NCBI RefSeq assembly: GCF_009604385.1
Contig: NZ_WEGJ01000013.1
Location: forward strand, 1-64,000
From: Streptomyces smaragdinus
GTDB lineage: Bacteria; Actinomycetota; Actinomycetes; Streptomycetales; Streptomycetaceae
DNA length: 64,000 nucleotides
Direction of reading: 5' to 3'
The position numbers and the translations under genes are program-made. Numbering within the stretch: the stretch's first letter is position 1; every line of letters starts with the position of its first letter. The notes under the pieces were generated by a model that did no database searches, was not told the DNA's origin, and worked only from the letters and a program-made list of their open reading frames with translations. This document shows, one piece after another, positions 8,008 to 17,077 of the stretch.

Positions 8008-9321
8008 ATGTCGAAGATGTCCGACTGGCTGGACGGGATGGGGGAGCGTGCGTCCCGGTTCGCGGCCCGCCGGCGCGAGCTGACCGAACGCCGGGAGGCC
8101 GAGCGAGGCCTCGCGCCGGCCGACGCGCCACCCGCCGAACCCGCGCCCCCGCCACGCCCCCACCAGCCGCACGCGCCGCGCCCCGAGCCGGCGCTCGCCA
8201 TCCCCTGGGGCATGCGGGTGGCCGCCGAGGCCGCCTGGCGGCTGCTGGTCTTCGCCGGGGTGCTGTACGTACTGATGCGCGTCGTCAGCACGGTCAGCCT
8301 CGTCATCATCGCCTTCTCCGCCGGACTCCTCGTCACCGCGCTGCTCCAGCCCACCGTGGAACGGCTGCAGCGCCTGGGCCTGGCCCGCGGGCTGGCGACC
8401 GCGCTGACCGTGCTCGCCGGGTTCGTCGCGATCGGGCTCATCGGCTGGTTCGTCACCTGGCAGGTGATGGAGAACGCCGACCAGCTCACCGACAAGGTGC
8501 AGCACGCCATCGAGGACGGGCGCAAATGGCTCGCCGAGGGCCCGTTCAAGGTCAGCAAGACCCAGATCGACGACATCGCCGGGAACCTCAGCGACTGGCT
8601 CGGCGAGAACAGCGCCGAGGTCACGTCCAAGGGCCTGGAGGGCGTCAGCTACTTCATCGAGTTCCTGTCCGGCGCCGCGATCGCCGCGTTCACCACGATC
8701 TTCCTGCTGTACGACGGCAAGCGGATCTGGCTGTGGACGCTGAACTTCGTCCCCGCCCCCGCGCGCGAGGCCGTCGCCGGCGCCGGGCCGCGGGTGTGGG
8801 CGACGCTCACCGGCTATGTGCGCGGCACGGTGCTGGTGGCCTTCGTCGACGCGGTGTTCATCGGGCTCGGGCTGTTCCTGCTGGACGTGCCGCTCGCGGT
8901 GCCGCTGGGCGTGCTGGTGTTCCTGTTCGCGTTCGTCCCGATCCTGGGCGCGCTGGTGTCCGGGTCGGTCGCCGTCGTCATCGCCTTCGTCACCAACGGT
9001 CTGTTCACCGCGCTGCTCGCCCTCGGGGTGGTGCTGCTCGTCCAGCAGATCGAGGGGCATGTGCTGCAGCCGTTCATCCTGGGGCGGATGGTGCGGGTGC
9101 ACCCGCTGGCCGTGGTGCTCGCCGTGGCCGCCGGGACGCTCATCGCGGGGATCGCGGGGGCGGTCGTCGCCGTACCGCTGATCGCCGTCGTCAACACCGC
9201 CGTCGGCTATCTGCGGGCGTACCACATGGAGCAGATCGCGCGGCGCGAGGGAGCGCCGCCGGGACCGCACGGGGCGACGATCGCGGAGGTGTCGCCGGGC
9301 GCGGGGCCGGAGGACGTCTAG
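8008..9321 (+). CDS. AI-2E family transporter
   Basis: A 437-residue polytopic membrane protein of the AI-2E/PerM permease family. The first 70 residues are cytoplasmic, charged and proline-rich. Membrane segments follow at about 75-150, then a soluble region (about 155-230), then a C-terminal block of hydrophobic helices with the motif LFLLDVPLAVPLGVLVFLFA and QQIEGHVLQPFILGRMV, which are typical of the family. Its natural substrate in Streptomyces is unknown. ATG 8008 follows a short purine-rich box. It is a single-gene unit with a terminator before it and a hairpin after it. Confidence 0.85.
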   Translation: MSKMSDWLDGMGERASRFAARRRELTERREAERGLAPADAPPAEPAPPPRPHQPHAPRPEPALAIPWGMRVAAEAAWRLLVFAGVLYVLMRVVSTVSLVIIAFSAGLLVTALLQPTVERLQRLGLARGLATALTVLAGFVAIGLIGWFVTWQVMENADQLTDKVQHAIEDGRKWLAEGPFKVSKTQIDDIAGNLSDWLGENSAEVTSKGLEGVSYFIEFLSGAAIAAFTTIFLLYDGKRIWLWTLNFVPAPAREAVAGAGPRVWATLTGYVRGTVLVAFVDAVFIGLGLFLLDVPLAVPLGVLVFLFAFVPILGALVSGSVAVVIAFVTNGLFTALLALGVVLLVQQIEGHVLQPFILGRMVRVHPLAVVLAVAAGTLIAGIAGAVVAVPLIAVVNTAVGYLRAYHMEQIARREGAPPGPHGATIAEVSPGAGPEDV

Positions 9322-9350
9322 TACGGCGCCTCGCGGTTCTCCGGCCGGGG

Positions 9351-9380
9351 GCGGCGGCGGGCCCCGTGTCCCGCCGCCGC
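9351..9380. terminator. bidirectional hairpin terminator
   Basis: A perfect 11-bp stem (GCGGCGGCGGG with CCCGCCGCCGC) and an 8-base loop between the convergent AI-2E transporter and FtsX genes. Confidence 0.7.
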
Positions 9381-9388
9381 TTCGCGGG

Positions 9389-11611
9389 TTACTCCGTGCG
9401 CAGGCCCTCCGGGCGCATCAGGCGGCCCAGCGCCGGCAGCGTAAGGGCCGTGACCAGCAGGGGGATCGCCGCTCCGGTTCCGGCCAGGGTCAGCAGCGGG
9501 GTCGGGTCCAGGCGTACCGGGAGGTCGGACAGGTGTACGAGTAGGGTGCCCAGGCCCACGCCCGTGGCAGCCGCCAGCAGCAGGCCGATCGCCAGCGGGA
9601 ACGCCGTCTGGAGCAGCACCGACACCGCCAGCACCGGGCGGCGGGCGCCGAACGCGTCGAGTACCGCGAGGGAACGCCGAGCCTCCCGCAGCTGGTCCGC
9701 CACGGTGATCAGCACGCCGCCGCCCACGACGAGGAGCAGCGCGATCGCGGCCGTGAGCACCGCGGTGCGGACGTCCGCGAAGTCCTCGCGGAACTCCGGC
9801 AGACGCTCCGAGGAGACGTTCGCCGTCGGGTCGATCCGCAGCGCGGCCTCCGTCGCGTCCCGCCCCGCGTCCCGGGCGTCCGGGTCCAGCCGCAGTCCGG
9901 CGGTCGTACGCAGGGCCAGCGGACGCAGGTCCAGGGCGCCCGGGGTGACGAACAGCACCGGGTCACCGAAGCCCGCCGCGTCGGTGAGGCGGGCGTCTGC
10001 CGGGACCCGGAACGGGACGCGGCCCGCGGTCCCCTGGAGCAGGATCCGCTGTCCGGGCTCGACGTGCTCCCGGTACGGCGTGGAGATGAACACGTCGCCG
10101 TCGTGGCAGGTGCCCCTGAGCGTGGCGCAGTCGGCAACGGCGACCCGGGCCTCCGGCAGCCCCTCGACGCCCCGCAGGGTGACCGAGGTTTCGACGTCCG
10201 CCCGCCGCACCCCCGACGTGCCGCGCAGCGCCGTACCCAGGGCCTCGGCTCCGGCGTAGTCCGCCGGGCGGGCGGTGACCGTGAGATCCGCGGCGGCGGG
10301 GTCCGCGCGTACGGCGTACTCCTCCTCGCCGCCCGCCAGCATCATCTGCAGGACGATCGCCCCCGCGACCGCCACCGTCACCGCGCTCACGGCCCGCGCG
10401 GCGGCACCGCTCGTCAGCTGGAGCCGGCGCGCCGCCAACTGCCAGCCGAGCGGCCCCCCGTGCAGCCGGGCCACCCCCGCCTCCACGAGCCACGGCAGCA
10501 GCAGGACCACGCCCACCAGCACGAACGCCAGCCCCGCCACGAACCGCACGCCCTCGACCGCGCCCACCGGCGCCAGCAGCAGCAGCCCCACGACAGGCAT
10601 CGGCAGCCGCGGCCACAGCCGCCGCCGCGTCCCGGCGGCCTCGCGGACCACCCCCAGCGGCTCGACGGTGACCCGCCGCATCGCGACCAGCGTGACCGCG
10701 AGGGAGGTGACCGGCACCGCGACCGCCACCAGCGCGGCGAACAGCGGATGCGGCACCACGTCCGCGGGGAAGACGCTCGTGCCCTGCACGGACACCAGCC
10801 CCGCCGCCTGCCGCAGCAGCGCGAACACCCCGGCCCCGGCGGCCAGTCCCCCCAGCGCGGCCGGCAGCGCCTCCCCGGCGGCGATCCGCCGCACGGCGGC
10901 GGCGTCCGCGCCCGCGAGGCGCACCGCCGCGAGCCGCTGGTCACGCCGGTCACCGCCGAAGCGGGCGGCCGTCGCGGCGAACACGGCGACCGGCAGCAGC
11001 AGTACGACCAGGGCCACCAGCACCAGCAGCATCAGCCCCGGGTCCATGCCGCCGAAGCCGGAGTATCCGATGCCCCCGAAGTGGTCGACGTGCCGTACGT
11101 CCGAGCCGTACCGCTCGAGGCTGTCCGCGCCCTCGTAGAACGCGAGTTCCCTGGGCCCGCTCAGCCCCGCGTCGCCGATGGTGCCGACGATCTCCCGCCC
11201 GGCGAACCGCAGCTCCAGCAGGCCCGAGGAGTGCAGCACCCGCCTCAGCTCCGGCGACACGACCACCTCCCCGGGCCCGGGTATCGCGGCCACTCCCGGC
11301 GGGAGCGGCGGCCGGTCCCCGTCCGGGGCCAGCAGCCGGCCGCGGACGGTCTGCCCCCGGTACTCCCGGTCCGCGCCGACCACGGAGAGGGTCCCCGGCC
11401 CGGCGTCCGACGCCGCCGGCTCGGACCGCGCGGCGACGCGGTCCGCGTGCCGGTCGACCATCGCCGGCACCGACGCGGCGACCAGCAGCACCAGCACGCC
11501 GAGGGCGAGCCCGGCGGCGTTCAGCACTGTCCGCACGGCACCCGTGCGGCCCCCGGCCGCGAGCCGTACGCCCATGCCGAGATCGCGGGTCCACGCCCGC
11601 GGCCCGGTCAT
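9389..11611 (-). CDS. FtsX-like ABC transporter permease
   Basis: A 740-residue permease with an N-terminal membrane segment, a large extracytoplasmic loop, a first group of three helices (MLLVLVALVVLLLPVAVFA and following), a second extracytoplasmic domain, and a C-terminal group of FtsX-type helices. This double-FtsX layout is that of MacB-like lipoprotein, peptide or drug exporters. It is the last gene of a three-gene operon and its ATG overlaps the ATPase stop (ATGA). With the PadR regulator at the head of the operon, an inducible export or resistance role is likely; the substrate is unknown. Confidence 0.88.
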   Translation of the reverse strand: MTGPRAWTRDLGMGVRLAAGGRTGAVRTVLNAAGLALGVLVLLVAASVPAMVDRHADRVAARSEPAASDAGPGTLSVVGADREYRGQTVRGRLLAPDGDRPPLPPGVAAIPGPGEVVVSPELRRVLHSSGLLELRFAGREIVGTIGDAGLSGPRELAFYEGADSLERYGSDVRHVDHFGGIGYSGFGGMDPGLMLLVLVALVVLLLPVAVFAATAARFGGDRRDQRLAAVRLAGADAAAVRRIAAGEALPAALGGLAAGAGVFALLRQAAGLVSVQGTSVFPADVVPHPLFAALVAVAVPVTSLAVTLVAMRRVTVEPLGVVREAAGTRRRLWPRLPMPVVGLLLLAPVGAVEGVRFVAGLAFVLVGVVLLLPWLVEAGVARLHGGPLGWQLAARRLQLTSGAAARAVSAVTVAVAGAIVLQMMLAGGEEEYAVRADPAAADLTVTARPADYAGAEALGTALRGTSGVRRADVETSVTLRGVEGLPEARVAVADCATLRGTCHDGDVFISTPYREHVEPGQRILLQGTAGRVPFRVPADARLTDAAGFGDPVLFVTPGALDLRPLALRTTAGLRLDPDARDAGRDATEAALRIDPTANVSSERLPEFREDFADVRTAVLTAAIALLLVVGGGVLITVADQLREARRSLAVLDAFGARRPVLAVSVLLQTAFPLAIGLLLAAATGVGLGTLLVHLSDLPVRLDPTPLLTLAGTGAAIPLLVTALTLPALGRLMRPEGLRTE

Positions 11612-12282
11612 GCGGCGTGCTCCATGCTGCGGGTGCGGCCGTCCCGTACGACGACCTCGCGGTCGGAGTACGCGGCGACCCGCGCCTCGTGCGTGACCAG
11701 CACGACCGCGGCGCCCGACTCGCGGGCGGCGCCGGTGAGCAGGCGCATCACCCGCTCGCCGGTCAGCGAGTCCAGCGCGCCCGTCGGCTCGTCGGCGAAC
11801 ACCACCCGCGGCCCGCCGACCAGCGCCCGCGCCACCGCCACGCGCTGGCTCTGGCCGCCGGACACCTCCCCGGGCCGTTTCCCCGCGACCTCCTCGACCT
11901 CCAGCCGCTCCAGCCACCGCGCCGCCCGCGCCTCCGCCGCCCGGCGGCCCATGCCGTCCAGGCGCAGCGGCAGCGCCACGTTCTCCCGGCAGGTCAGCTC
12001 CGGCACCAGCCGGCCGAACTGGAACACGAACCCGAACGCCCCCCGGCGCAGGGCGGACCGCTCCCGGTCGGAGAGCGCGGTCAGCTCCCGGCCGTCGTAG
12101 TCGACCGAGCCGGCGTCGGGGCGGACGATCCCCGCCAGACAGTGCAGCAGCGTCGACTTCCCGGACCCCGAGGGCCCCATGACGGCGACGACCTCCCCCG
12201 CGGAGACCGTCAGCCCGGCCCCGTCGAGCGCCGGGGTCATCCCGTACGACTTGCGCAGCCCGTGGGCGCTGAGCAGCGTCAT
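11608..12282 (-). CDS. ABC transporter ATP-binding protein
   Basis: A 224-residue nucleotide-binding subunit of the MacB/LolD type. All motifs are present: Walker A GPSGSGKST (about residues 34-42), the Q-loop in FGFVFQFGRLVPELT, signature VSGGQSQRVAVARAL, Walker B VVFADEPTGALD and the H-loop TLVTHE-type VLVTHEARV. It energises the FtsX-like permease encoded immediately downstream. Its start overlaps the padR stop by four bases (ATGA), and its stop overlaps the permease start in the same way, so translation of the three genes is probably coupled. Confidence 0.92.
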   Translation of the reverse strand: MTLLSAHGLRKSYGMTPALDGAGLTVSAGEVVAVMGPSGSGKSTLLHCLAGIVRPDAGSVDYDGRELTALSDRERSALRRGAFGFVFQFGRLVPELTCRENVALPLRLDGMGRRAAEARAARWLERLEVEEVAGKRPGEVSGGQSQRVAVARALVGGPRVVFADEPTGALDSLTGERVMRLLTGAARESGAAVVLVTHEARVAAYSDREVVVRDGRTRSMEHAA

Positions 12283-12803
12283 GCCCGTACCTCCTTGCCC
12301 AGTTGGTCCAGCCGGGCCGCGGTGAGTTCCAGCCAGCGCAGGTCCGCCTCCAGATGGAACAGGGCGTGGTCGCAGATGAGCTGGTCGGCGAGGTCGCCGG
12401 AGGTCTTGCGGCGGGTGAGTTCGCGCATCAGACCGAGATGGGCCGTGCGCTGGACGTCGAGGAGTTCGGCGGCGTCGCGCCGGGTGAGCAGGGCGAGGAC
12501 GACCTTCGTGTAGAGGGTGGACTGCAGATACGGCTCGGGCTTCTCCGGCCGGCCGAGCCACTGTTCGACGTCGGTGACCCCGGCGTCGGTGACCGCGTAC
12601 CGCTTGCGTTCGGGGCCCTCGCCGGATTCGACGGCGTCGACCTCGACGGAGCCGTTCTTCAGCAGGCGGGCCATGGTGGCGTACACCTGGCCGTAGGCGA
12701 GCGGGCGGTCGTGGCCGAACCGTTCGTCGAAGGCGCGCTTGAGTTCGTATCCGTGCCGGGGCCCGGATTCCAGAAGTCCCAGGAGGACGTGGCCGATTGA
12801 CAT
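12279..12803 (-). CDS. PadR family transcriptional regulator
   Basis: A 174-residue PadR-type repressor. The N-terminal winged helix is clear (HVLLGLLESGPRHGYELKRAFDERF, then LAYGQVYATMARLLKNGSVEV), followed by the C-terminal helical dimerisation domain (about residues 90-174). ATG 12803 begins MSIGHVLLGLL; six residues of upstream frame were rejected as non-homologous. It heads the operon with the ABC exporter and probably represses it until an inducer binds. An imperfect palindrome lies directly upstream of its start codon and is the likely operator. Confidence 0.9.
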   Translation of the reverse strand: MSIGHVLLGLLESGPRHGYELKRAFDERFGHDRPLAYGQVYATMARLLKNGSVEVDAVESGEGPERKRYAVTDAGVTDVEQWLGRPEKPEPYLQSTLYTKVVLALLTRRDAAELLDVQRTAHLGLMRELTRRKTSGDLADQLICDHALFHLEADLRWLELTAARLDQLGKEVRA

Positions 12804-12811
12804 GGCGGAGA

Positions 12812-12843
12812 CTATACGCACGATGTATACGCGGTGTGTATAG
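12812..12843. promoter_or_regulatory. probable PadR operator
   Basis: A 32-bp AT-rich dyad 8 bases upstream of the padR start: outer arms CTATACGCAC and GTGTGTATAG match at 9 of 10 positions, with GTATAC at the centre. Such TATAC/GTATA dyads stand out in a 72% GC background. Position and symmetry suggest autoregulation of the padR-ABC-ftsX operon. Confidence 0.65.
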
Positions 12844-12881
12844 CTGACGGAAAAGAATCTCCGCCGACGGCCGTCGAGCGA

Positions 12882-13811
12882 CTACGCGGCCTCCGCCACC
12901 CGCACCGGCAGCCGCCCCATCGCCGCCCGCAGCGCCTCGGCCAGCTCCTCGAACTCCGCCGCCCGCGCCGCCCCTTCCCGTGCCACCAGCGCGATCCGCC
13001 GCGACGGCGCCGGGTCGGCGAACGCGCCCGTGGTCAGCGCCTCCGACCGCCCCGTCTCCACCCGTAGCGCCGTCCGCGGCAGCAGCGTCACGCCGAGCCC
13101 GCCCGCCACCAGCTGCACCAGCGTCGACAGTCCCGCCGCCGTCGTCGTCACCGACGCCCCGCGGCACAGCTCCAGCGCCTGGTCGCGCAGACAGTGACCC
13201 TCGTCCAGCAGCAGCAACTCCTGCTCCCGCAGCGACTCCCGGGCGATCCGCTCCCGCCCCGCCAGCTCGTGCCCGCGCGGCATCACGACCACGAAGTCCT
13301 CGTCGAACAACGGCAGCTCGACCAGCCCCGGCCCGCCCACCGGCACCGCGAGCAGCAGCAGGTCGAGCCGTCCCTGACGCAGTCCGTCCAGCAGCGACGG
13401 CGTCTGCTCCTCGTGCACCTGGAGCTCCAGCGACGGGTACCGGCCGCGTACCACGTCCAGTACAGTCGGCAGCAGATACGGCGCCACGGTCGGGATCACG
13501 CCCAGCCGCACCACCCCGGTGAACGGCGCCCGTGCCGCCTCAGCCTCAGCGACGAGGTCCCCGACGGCGTCCAGCACCCGCCGCGTCCGCACGGCCAGCC
13601 GCTCCCCGGCCGGGGTCAGCAGCACCTTGCGCCGGCTGCGCTCGAGCAGCCGCACCCCGAGGGTCTCCTCCAGCGCCGCCACGGCGCCGGACAGCGCCGG
13701 CTGGCTCATACCGATCGAGGCGGCGGCGTCGCGGAAGTGCAGTTGCTCGGCCACCGCGGCGAACGCCCGCAGCTGCGACAGGCTCGGCCGGCGTCCCGTA
13801 TCGACTGCCAC
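12882..13811 (-). CDS. oxyR: LysR family hydrogen-peroxide sensor OxyR
   Basis: A 309-residue LysR-type regulator with an N-terminal helix-turn-helix (about residues 10-68; ALSGAVAALEETLGVRLLERS) and a two-lobed sensor domain. The redox cysteines of OxyR are present in GHCLRDQALELC at C207 and C216; peroxide makes a disulfide between them and turns the protein into an activator. It is divergent from ahpC-ahpD, as in S. coelicolor, where OxyR activates ahpC and itself. GTG 13811 is the start giving the standard length. No ribosome binding site is obvious. Confidence 0.95.
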   Translation of the reverse strand: MAVDTGRRPSLSQLRAFAAVAEQLHFRDAAASIGMSQPALSGAVAALEETLGVRLLERSRRKVLLTPAGERLAVRTRRVLDAVGDLVAEAEAARAPFTGVVRLGVIPTVAPYLLPTVLDVVRGRYPSLELQVHEEQTPSLLDGLRQGRLDLLLLAVPVGGPGLVELPLFDEDFVVVMPRGHELAGRERIARESLREQELLLLDEGHCLRDQALELCRGASVTTTAAGLSTLVQLVAGGLGVTLLPRTALRVETGRSEALTTGAFADPAPSRRIALVAREGAARAAEFEELAEALRAAMGRLPVRVAEAA

Positions 13812-13944
13812 TGATAACCCACTCCGATCAAGATCGCTTCGTCCGGCCTATTTCTCTGATCAATCTACTCTGTGGCACTCTGGACAAAGTCCAACCTCCG
13901 GATTGCCTGCAAACCCGGGCATATCCGTCCCTCAAGGAGTAGCG
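13812..13944. promoter_or_regulatory. oxyR-ahpC divergent promoter region
   Basis: A 133-base region with AT-rich stretches (around 13820-13880) unusual for this genome. It must hold the promoters of both divergent genes and, by analogy with S. coelicolor, the OxyR binding site. I cannot place the OxyR site with confidence. AAGGAG at 13934-13939 is the ahpC ribosome binding site. Confidence 0.6.
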
Positions 13945-14499
13945 TTGCTCACTGTCGGTGACAAGTTCCCCTCGTACGACCTGACCGCCTGCGTCGACCT
14001 CGACGCGGACAAGGCCTTCGCCCAGATCGACCACAAGACCTACGAAGGCAAGTGGCGGGTCGTCTTCTTCTGGCCGAAGGACTTCACCTTCGTCTGTCCG
14101 ACGGAGATCGCGGCCTTCGGGAAGCTGAACGACGAGTTCGCCGACCGTGACGCGCAGATCCTCGGTGTCTCCGGCGACTCCGAGTTCGTCCACCACGCCT
14201 GGCGCAAGGACCACGCCGACCTGCGTGACCTGCCCTTCCCGATGCTGGCCGACCCCAAGCACGAGCTGATGCGCGACTGCGGCGTCGAGGGTGAGGACGG
14301 CTACGCCCAGCGTGCCGTGTTCGTCATTGACCCCGACAACGAGATCCAGTTCACGATGGTGACCGCCGGTTCCGTGGGCCGTAACCCCAAGGAGGTCCTG
14401 CGGGTGCTGGACGCGCTGCAGACCGACGAGCTGTGCCCGTGCAACTGGAACAAGGGCGAGGGCACCCTCGACCCCGTCGCCCTGCTGGCCGGGGAGTAA
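13945..14499 (+). CDS. ahpC: alkyl hydroperoxide reductase AhpC (2-Cys peroxiredoxin)
   Basis: A 184-residue typical 2-Cys peroxiredoxin that reduces hydrogen peroxide and organic hydroperoxides in the cytoplasm. The peroxidatic cysteine is C51 in DFTFVCPTE; the resolving cysteine region near the C-terminus reads ELCPCNWNKGE. The start is taken as TTG 13945 (LTVGDKFPSYDL), 5 bases after AAGGAG, giving the family's normal length; the frame is open far upstream but overlaps oxyR. It is followed 5 bases later by ahpD, which recycles it. OxyR probably induces it. Confidence 0.95.
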   Translation: MLTVGDKFPSYDLTACVDLDADKAFAQIDHKTYEGKWRVVFFWPKDFTFVCPTEIAAFGKLNDEFADRDAQILGVSGDSEFVHHAWRKDHADLRDLPFPMLADPKHELMRDCGVEGEDGYAQRAVFVIDPDNEIQFTMVTAGSVGRNPKEVLRVLDALQTDELCPCNWNKGEGTLDPVALLAGE

Positions 14500-14504
14500 T
14501 CCCC

Positions 14505-15038
14505 GTGGCGCTCGACGAGCTGAAGTCCGCGCTGCCGGACTACGCCAAGGACCTGAAGCTGAACCTCGGGTCGGTCATCGGCAACAGCCCGCTGCCGCAG
14601 CAGCAGCTGTGGGGCACGGTGCTCGCCTGCGCGCTCGCGTCGCGCTCGCCGATCGTGCTGCGCGAGCTGGCGCCGCAGGCCAGGGAGAATCTCTCCCCGG
14701 AGGCGTACACCGCCGCCAAGGCGGCCGCCGCCGTCATGCAGATGAACAACGTCTTCTACCGCACCCGGCACCTGCTCTCCGACCCGGAGTACGGGACGCT
14801 GCGGGCGGGCCTGCGGATGAACGTCATCGGCAACCCCGGCGTGGAGAAGGTCGACTTCGAGCTGTGGTCGTTCGCGGTGTCCGCGATCAACGGCTGCGGC
14901 CAGTGCCTGGACTCGCACGAGCAGGTGGTGCGCAAGGCCGGCCTCGACCGTGAGGCCGTCCAGGAGGCGTTCAAGATCGCCGCGGTGATCCAGGCCGTCG
15001 GCGCGACGCTGGACGCGGAGCAGGTCCTGCAGGACTGA
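14505..15038 (+). CDS. ahpD: alkyl hydroperoxide reductase AhpD
   Basis: A 177-residue AhpD, the thioredoxin-like disulfide reductase that recycles AhpC in actinobacteria (lipoamide-linked in mycobacteria). The catalytic set is visible: E119 and C131-G-Q-C134 in INGCGQCLDSHE with H138. The chain is all-helical, as expected. GTG 14505 lies 5 bases after the ahpC stop; the GGGGAG at the end of ahpC acts as its ribosome binding site, so the two genes form one operon. A strong terminator follows. Confidence 0.95.
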   Translation: MALDELKSALPDYAKDLKLNLGSVIGNSPLPQQQLWGTVLACALASRSPIVLRELAPQARENLSPEAYTAAKAAAAVMQMNNVFYRTRHLLSDPEYGTLRAGLRMNVIGNPGVEKVDFELWSFAVSAINGCGQCLDSHEQVVRKAGLDREAVQEAFKIAAVIQAVGATLDAEQVLQD

Positions 15039-15054
15039 TCTCCCTCTGTACGAG

Positions 15055-15090
15055 AACGGCCCGCCCCGGATAACCGGGGCGGGCCGTTTC
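15055..15090 (+). terminator. hairpin terminator after ahpCD
   Basis: A perfect 14-bp stem (ACGGCCCGCCCCGG with CCGGGGCGGGCCGT), a 4-base loop (ATAA) and a short T run, 17 bases after the ahpD stop. It also faces the convergent phosphatase gene. Confidence 0.92.
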
Positions 15091-15099
15091 CGTACGCCG

Positions 15100-16944
15100 T
15101 CAGATCTCGAACCAGACCACTTTCCCCGCGCTCAGCCGCTCCGCGCCCCAGGCCTCGGCGACCCGGTTGACCAGGAACATTCCCCGGCCCCCCTCGTCCG
15201 CCGGGCCCGCGCGGCGCAGCCGGGGGAGCTGCGGGACGTCGTCGACGACCTCGCAGCGCAGCCGCTCGGCGTGCACGAGGCGCAGCGTGACCGGGCGGCG
15301 GGCGTACCGGATGGCGTTCGTCACGACCTCGCTGACCAGCAGCTCCACCGAGTCGGAGAGGTCCTCCAGCCCCCACCCCGTCAGCGCCGCGCGGGCGTAG
15401 CGGCGGGCCTCACGCACGGCCTGCGGCCGCGGCTCCAGCTGCCACTGGGCGGCCGAGCTCGGCGCGATGCCGTCGAGGCGGGCGGCGAGCAGCGCGATGT
15501 CGTCGTCGCGCGTGGCGGGGTCCAGGACGTCCAGGACCTCGTCGCACAGCGGCTCCAGCGGCGGCGGGTGGCCGGGGCCGGTGAGCGCCGCCGTGGCCAC
15601 CAGGCGGTCGCACAGCCGCTCGATGCCGGTCCACACGTCGCACAGGCGGGACTCGACCAGGCCGTCCGTGTAGAGGACGAGCGTGGAGCCGGGCGGTACG
15701 GGGAACTCCATGGACTCGAAGACCGTGCCGCCCACCCCGATCGGGGCGCCCGGCGGGACCTCCAGCACCTGGCTGTGGCCCTCGCTGTGCAGCAGCACCG
15801 GCGGCGGATGGCCGGCGTTGGCGAGGGTCAGGGTCTGGGCGATGGGGTCGTAGATTCCGTACAGACAGGTGGCCATGCGCTCCTCGCCGAGGCGCTGGGC
15901 CTGCTCGTCCAGATGGTGGAGCACCTCCTGCGGCGGCAGGTCGAGGCCGGCCAGCGTCTGCGTCGCCGTGCGCAGCTGGCCCATGATCGCGGCGGACGAC
16001 ACGGAGTGGCCCATCACGTCGCCGACGACCAGCGCCACCCGGCTGCCGGGCAGCGGGATCGCGTCGTACCAGTCGCCGCCGACCTGGGCGGTCTCGGCGG
16101 CCGGGAGATAGCGGTAGGCCAGCTTGACGCCGGTGGGCTGCGGCAGGGACTCCGGGAGCATGGTGCGCTGCAGCTCGTCGGCGATGTACGCCTCGCGGCG
16201 GTAGACCTCCGCCTTGTCGATGCCCAGCGCCGTGTGCGTGGCCAGCTGGGCGGCGACCAGCAGGTCGTTGCGCTCGTACGGGTCGCGCGCGCCGCCCCGC
16301 AGCAGTACGACCACGCCGGTCACCCGGCGCCGGCCGCGCAGCGGCGCGATGATCGTGCGCCGGCCGGGCGGCAGGGAGGTCGCCCTGCCGACCAGCTCGG
16401 TGAGCGCCCCGCGGGCGGCGAGGGAGTCGCCGAAGACCGGCCGCACCCCGCGCAGCACCTCCGACAGGGCGCCCATGTGCGCCACCTCGACCAGATCCGT
16501 CGGCCCCGGCAGCGGCGGCACGCCGTCGGCCGCCGTGTCCTGGTCGGTGCGGCGCAGCCGCAGCAGGAACGGCTCCGCCGGCTGCTCGTCGCCCACCGGC
16601 AGCGGATCGCGCAGATAGACGAGGATCGCGTCGGCGAACGCCGGCACCACCGAGCGGCACAGGCCCAGCACGATCTCGTCCAGGTCGATGCCCCGGGCGA
16701 TCCGGCGGGTGGCCGCGCCGACGAAGCGCAGCCGCGCCGAGCCGCTGGTGTCCGGCGGCGCCACCGGGACCGGCAGCGGTCCCGTCGACTCACCCGTGTC
16801 CCGGTGCTGCGGCCTGGGCCGGACGTCGTCCGGTGCCCGGCGCGGCGCCGGCGGCTCGGGGAGACGCCCGGCACCGGGATCCGCGGATCCGCCGTCACGC
16901 CTGCCCGACCGCAGGGCGGCCGTTCCTTCCTCGCGCTCCGTCAC
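15100..16944 (-). CDS. SpoIIE/RsbU-type PP2C phosphatase with GAF and anti-sigma kinase domains
   Basis: A 614-residue cytoplasmic signalling protein. A disordered N-terminus (1-60) precedes a GAF sensor domain (about 70-250), a PP2C/SpoIIE phosphatase domain (about 270-470; VGGDWYDAIPL, VVGDVMGHS, LVLYTDGLVES, DDDIALLAARL) and a C-terminal HATPase_c domain of the RsbW type (about 485-614; ELLVSEVVTNAIRYA, GGRGMFLVNRVAEAWG). Such fusions couple dephosphorylation of an anti-anti-sigma factor to an anti-sigma kinase module and are abundant in Streptomyces. No partner genes are adjacent. GTG 16944 has only a weak ribosome binding site. Confidence 0.9.
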   Translation of the reverse strand: MTEREEGTAALRSGRRDGGSADPGAGRLPEPPAPRRAPDDVRPRPQHRDTGESTGPLPVPVAPPDTSGSARLRFVGAATRRIARGIDLDEIVLGLCRSVVPAFADAILVYLRDPLPVGDEQPAEPFLLRLRRTDQDTAADGVPPLPGPTDLVEVAHMGALSEVLRGVRPVFGDSLAARGALTELVGRATSLPPGRRTIIAPLRGRRRVTGVVVLLRGGARDPYERNDLLVAAQLATHTALGIDKAEVYRREAYIADELQRTMLPESLPQPTGVKLAYRYLPAAETAQVGGDWYDAIPLPGSRVALVVGDVMGHSVSSAAIMGQLRTATQTLAGLDLPPQEVLHHLDEQAQRLGEERMATCLYGIYDPIAQTLTLANAGHPPPVLLHSEGHSQVLEVPPGAPIGVGGTVFESMEFPVPPGSTLVLYTDGLVESRLCDVWTGIERLCDRLVATAALTGPGHPPPLEPLCDEVLDVLDPATRDDDIALLAARLDGIAPSSAAQWQLEPRPQAVREARRYARAALTGWGLEDLSDSVELLVSEVVTNAIRYARRPVTLRLVHAERLRCEVVDDVPQLPRLRRAGPADEGGRGMFLVNRVAEAWGAERLSAGKVVWFEI

Positions 16945-17077
16945 GATTCGCTACCCGTCCGTCGGCCCCACGGCCCCGGTTGAGGCCACATCAATTTGTC
17001 GTCGCATCAAGCGAGTTGCTGGCATTGCAGTGTGGATGACGATCCTACGTTTGAGGGACGGGGGCGCATCAAGAGGC

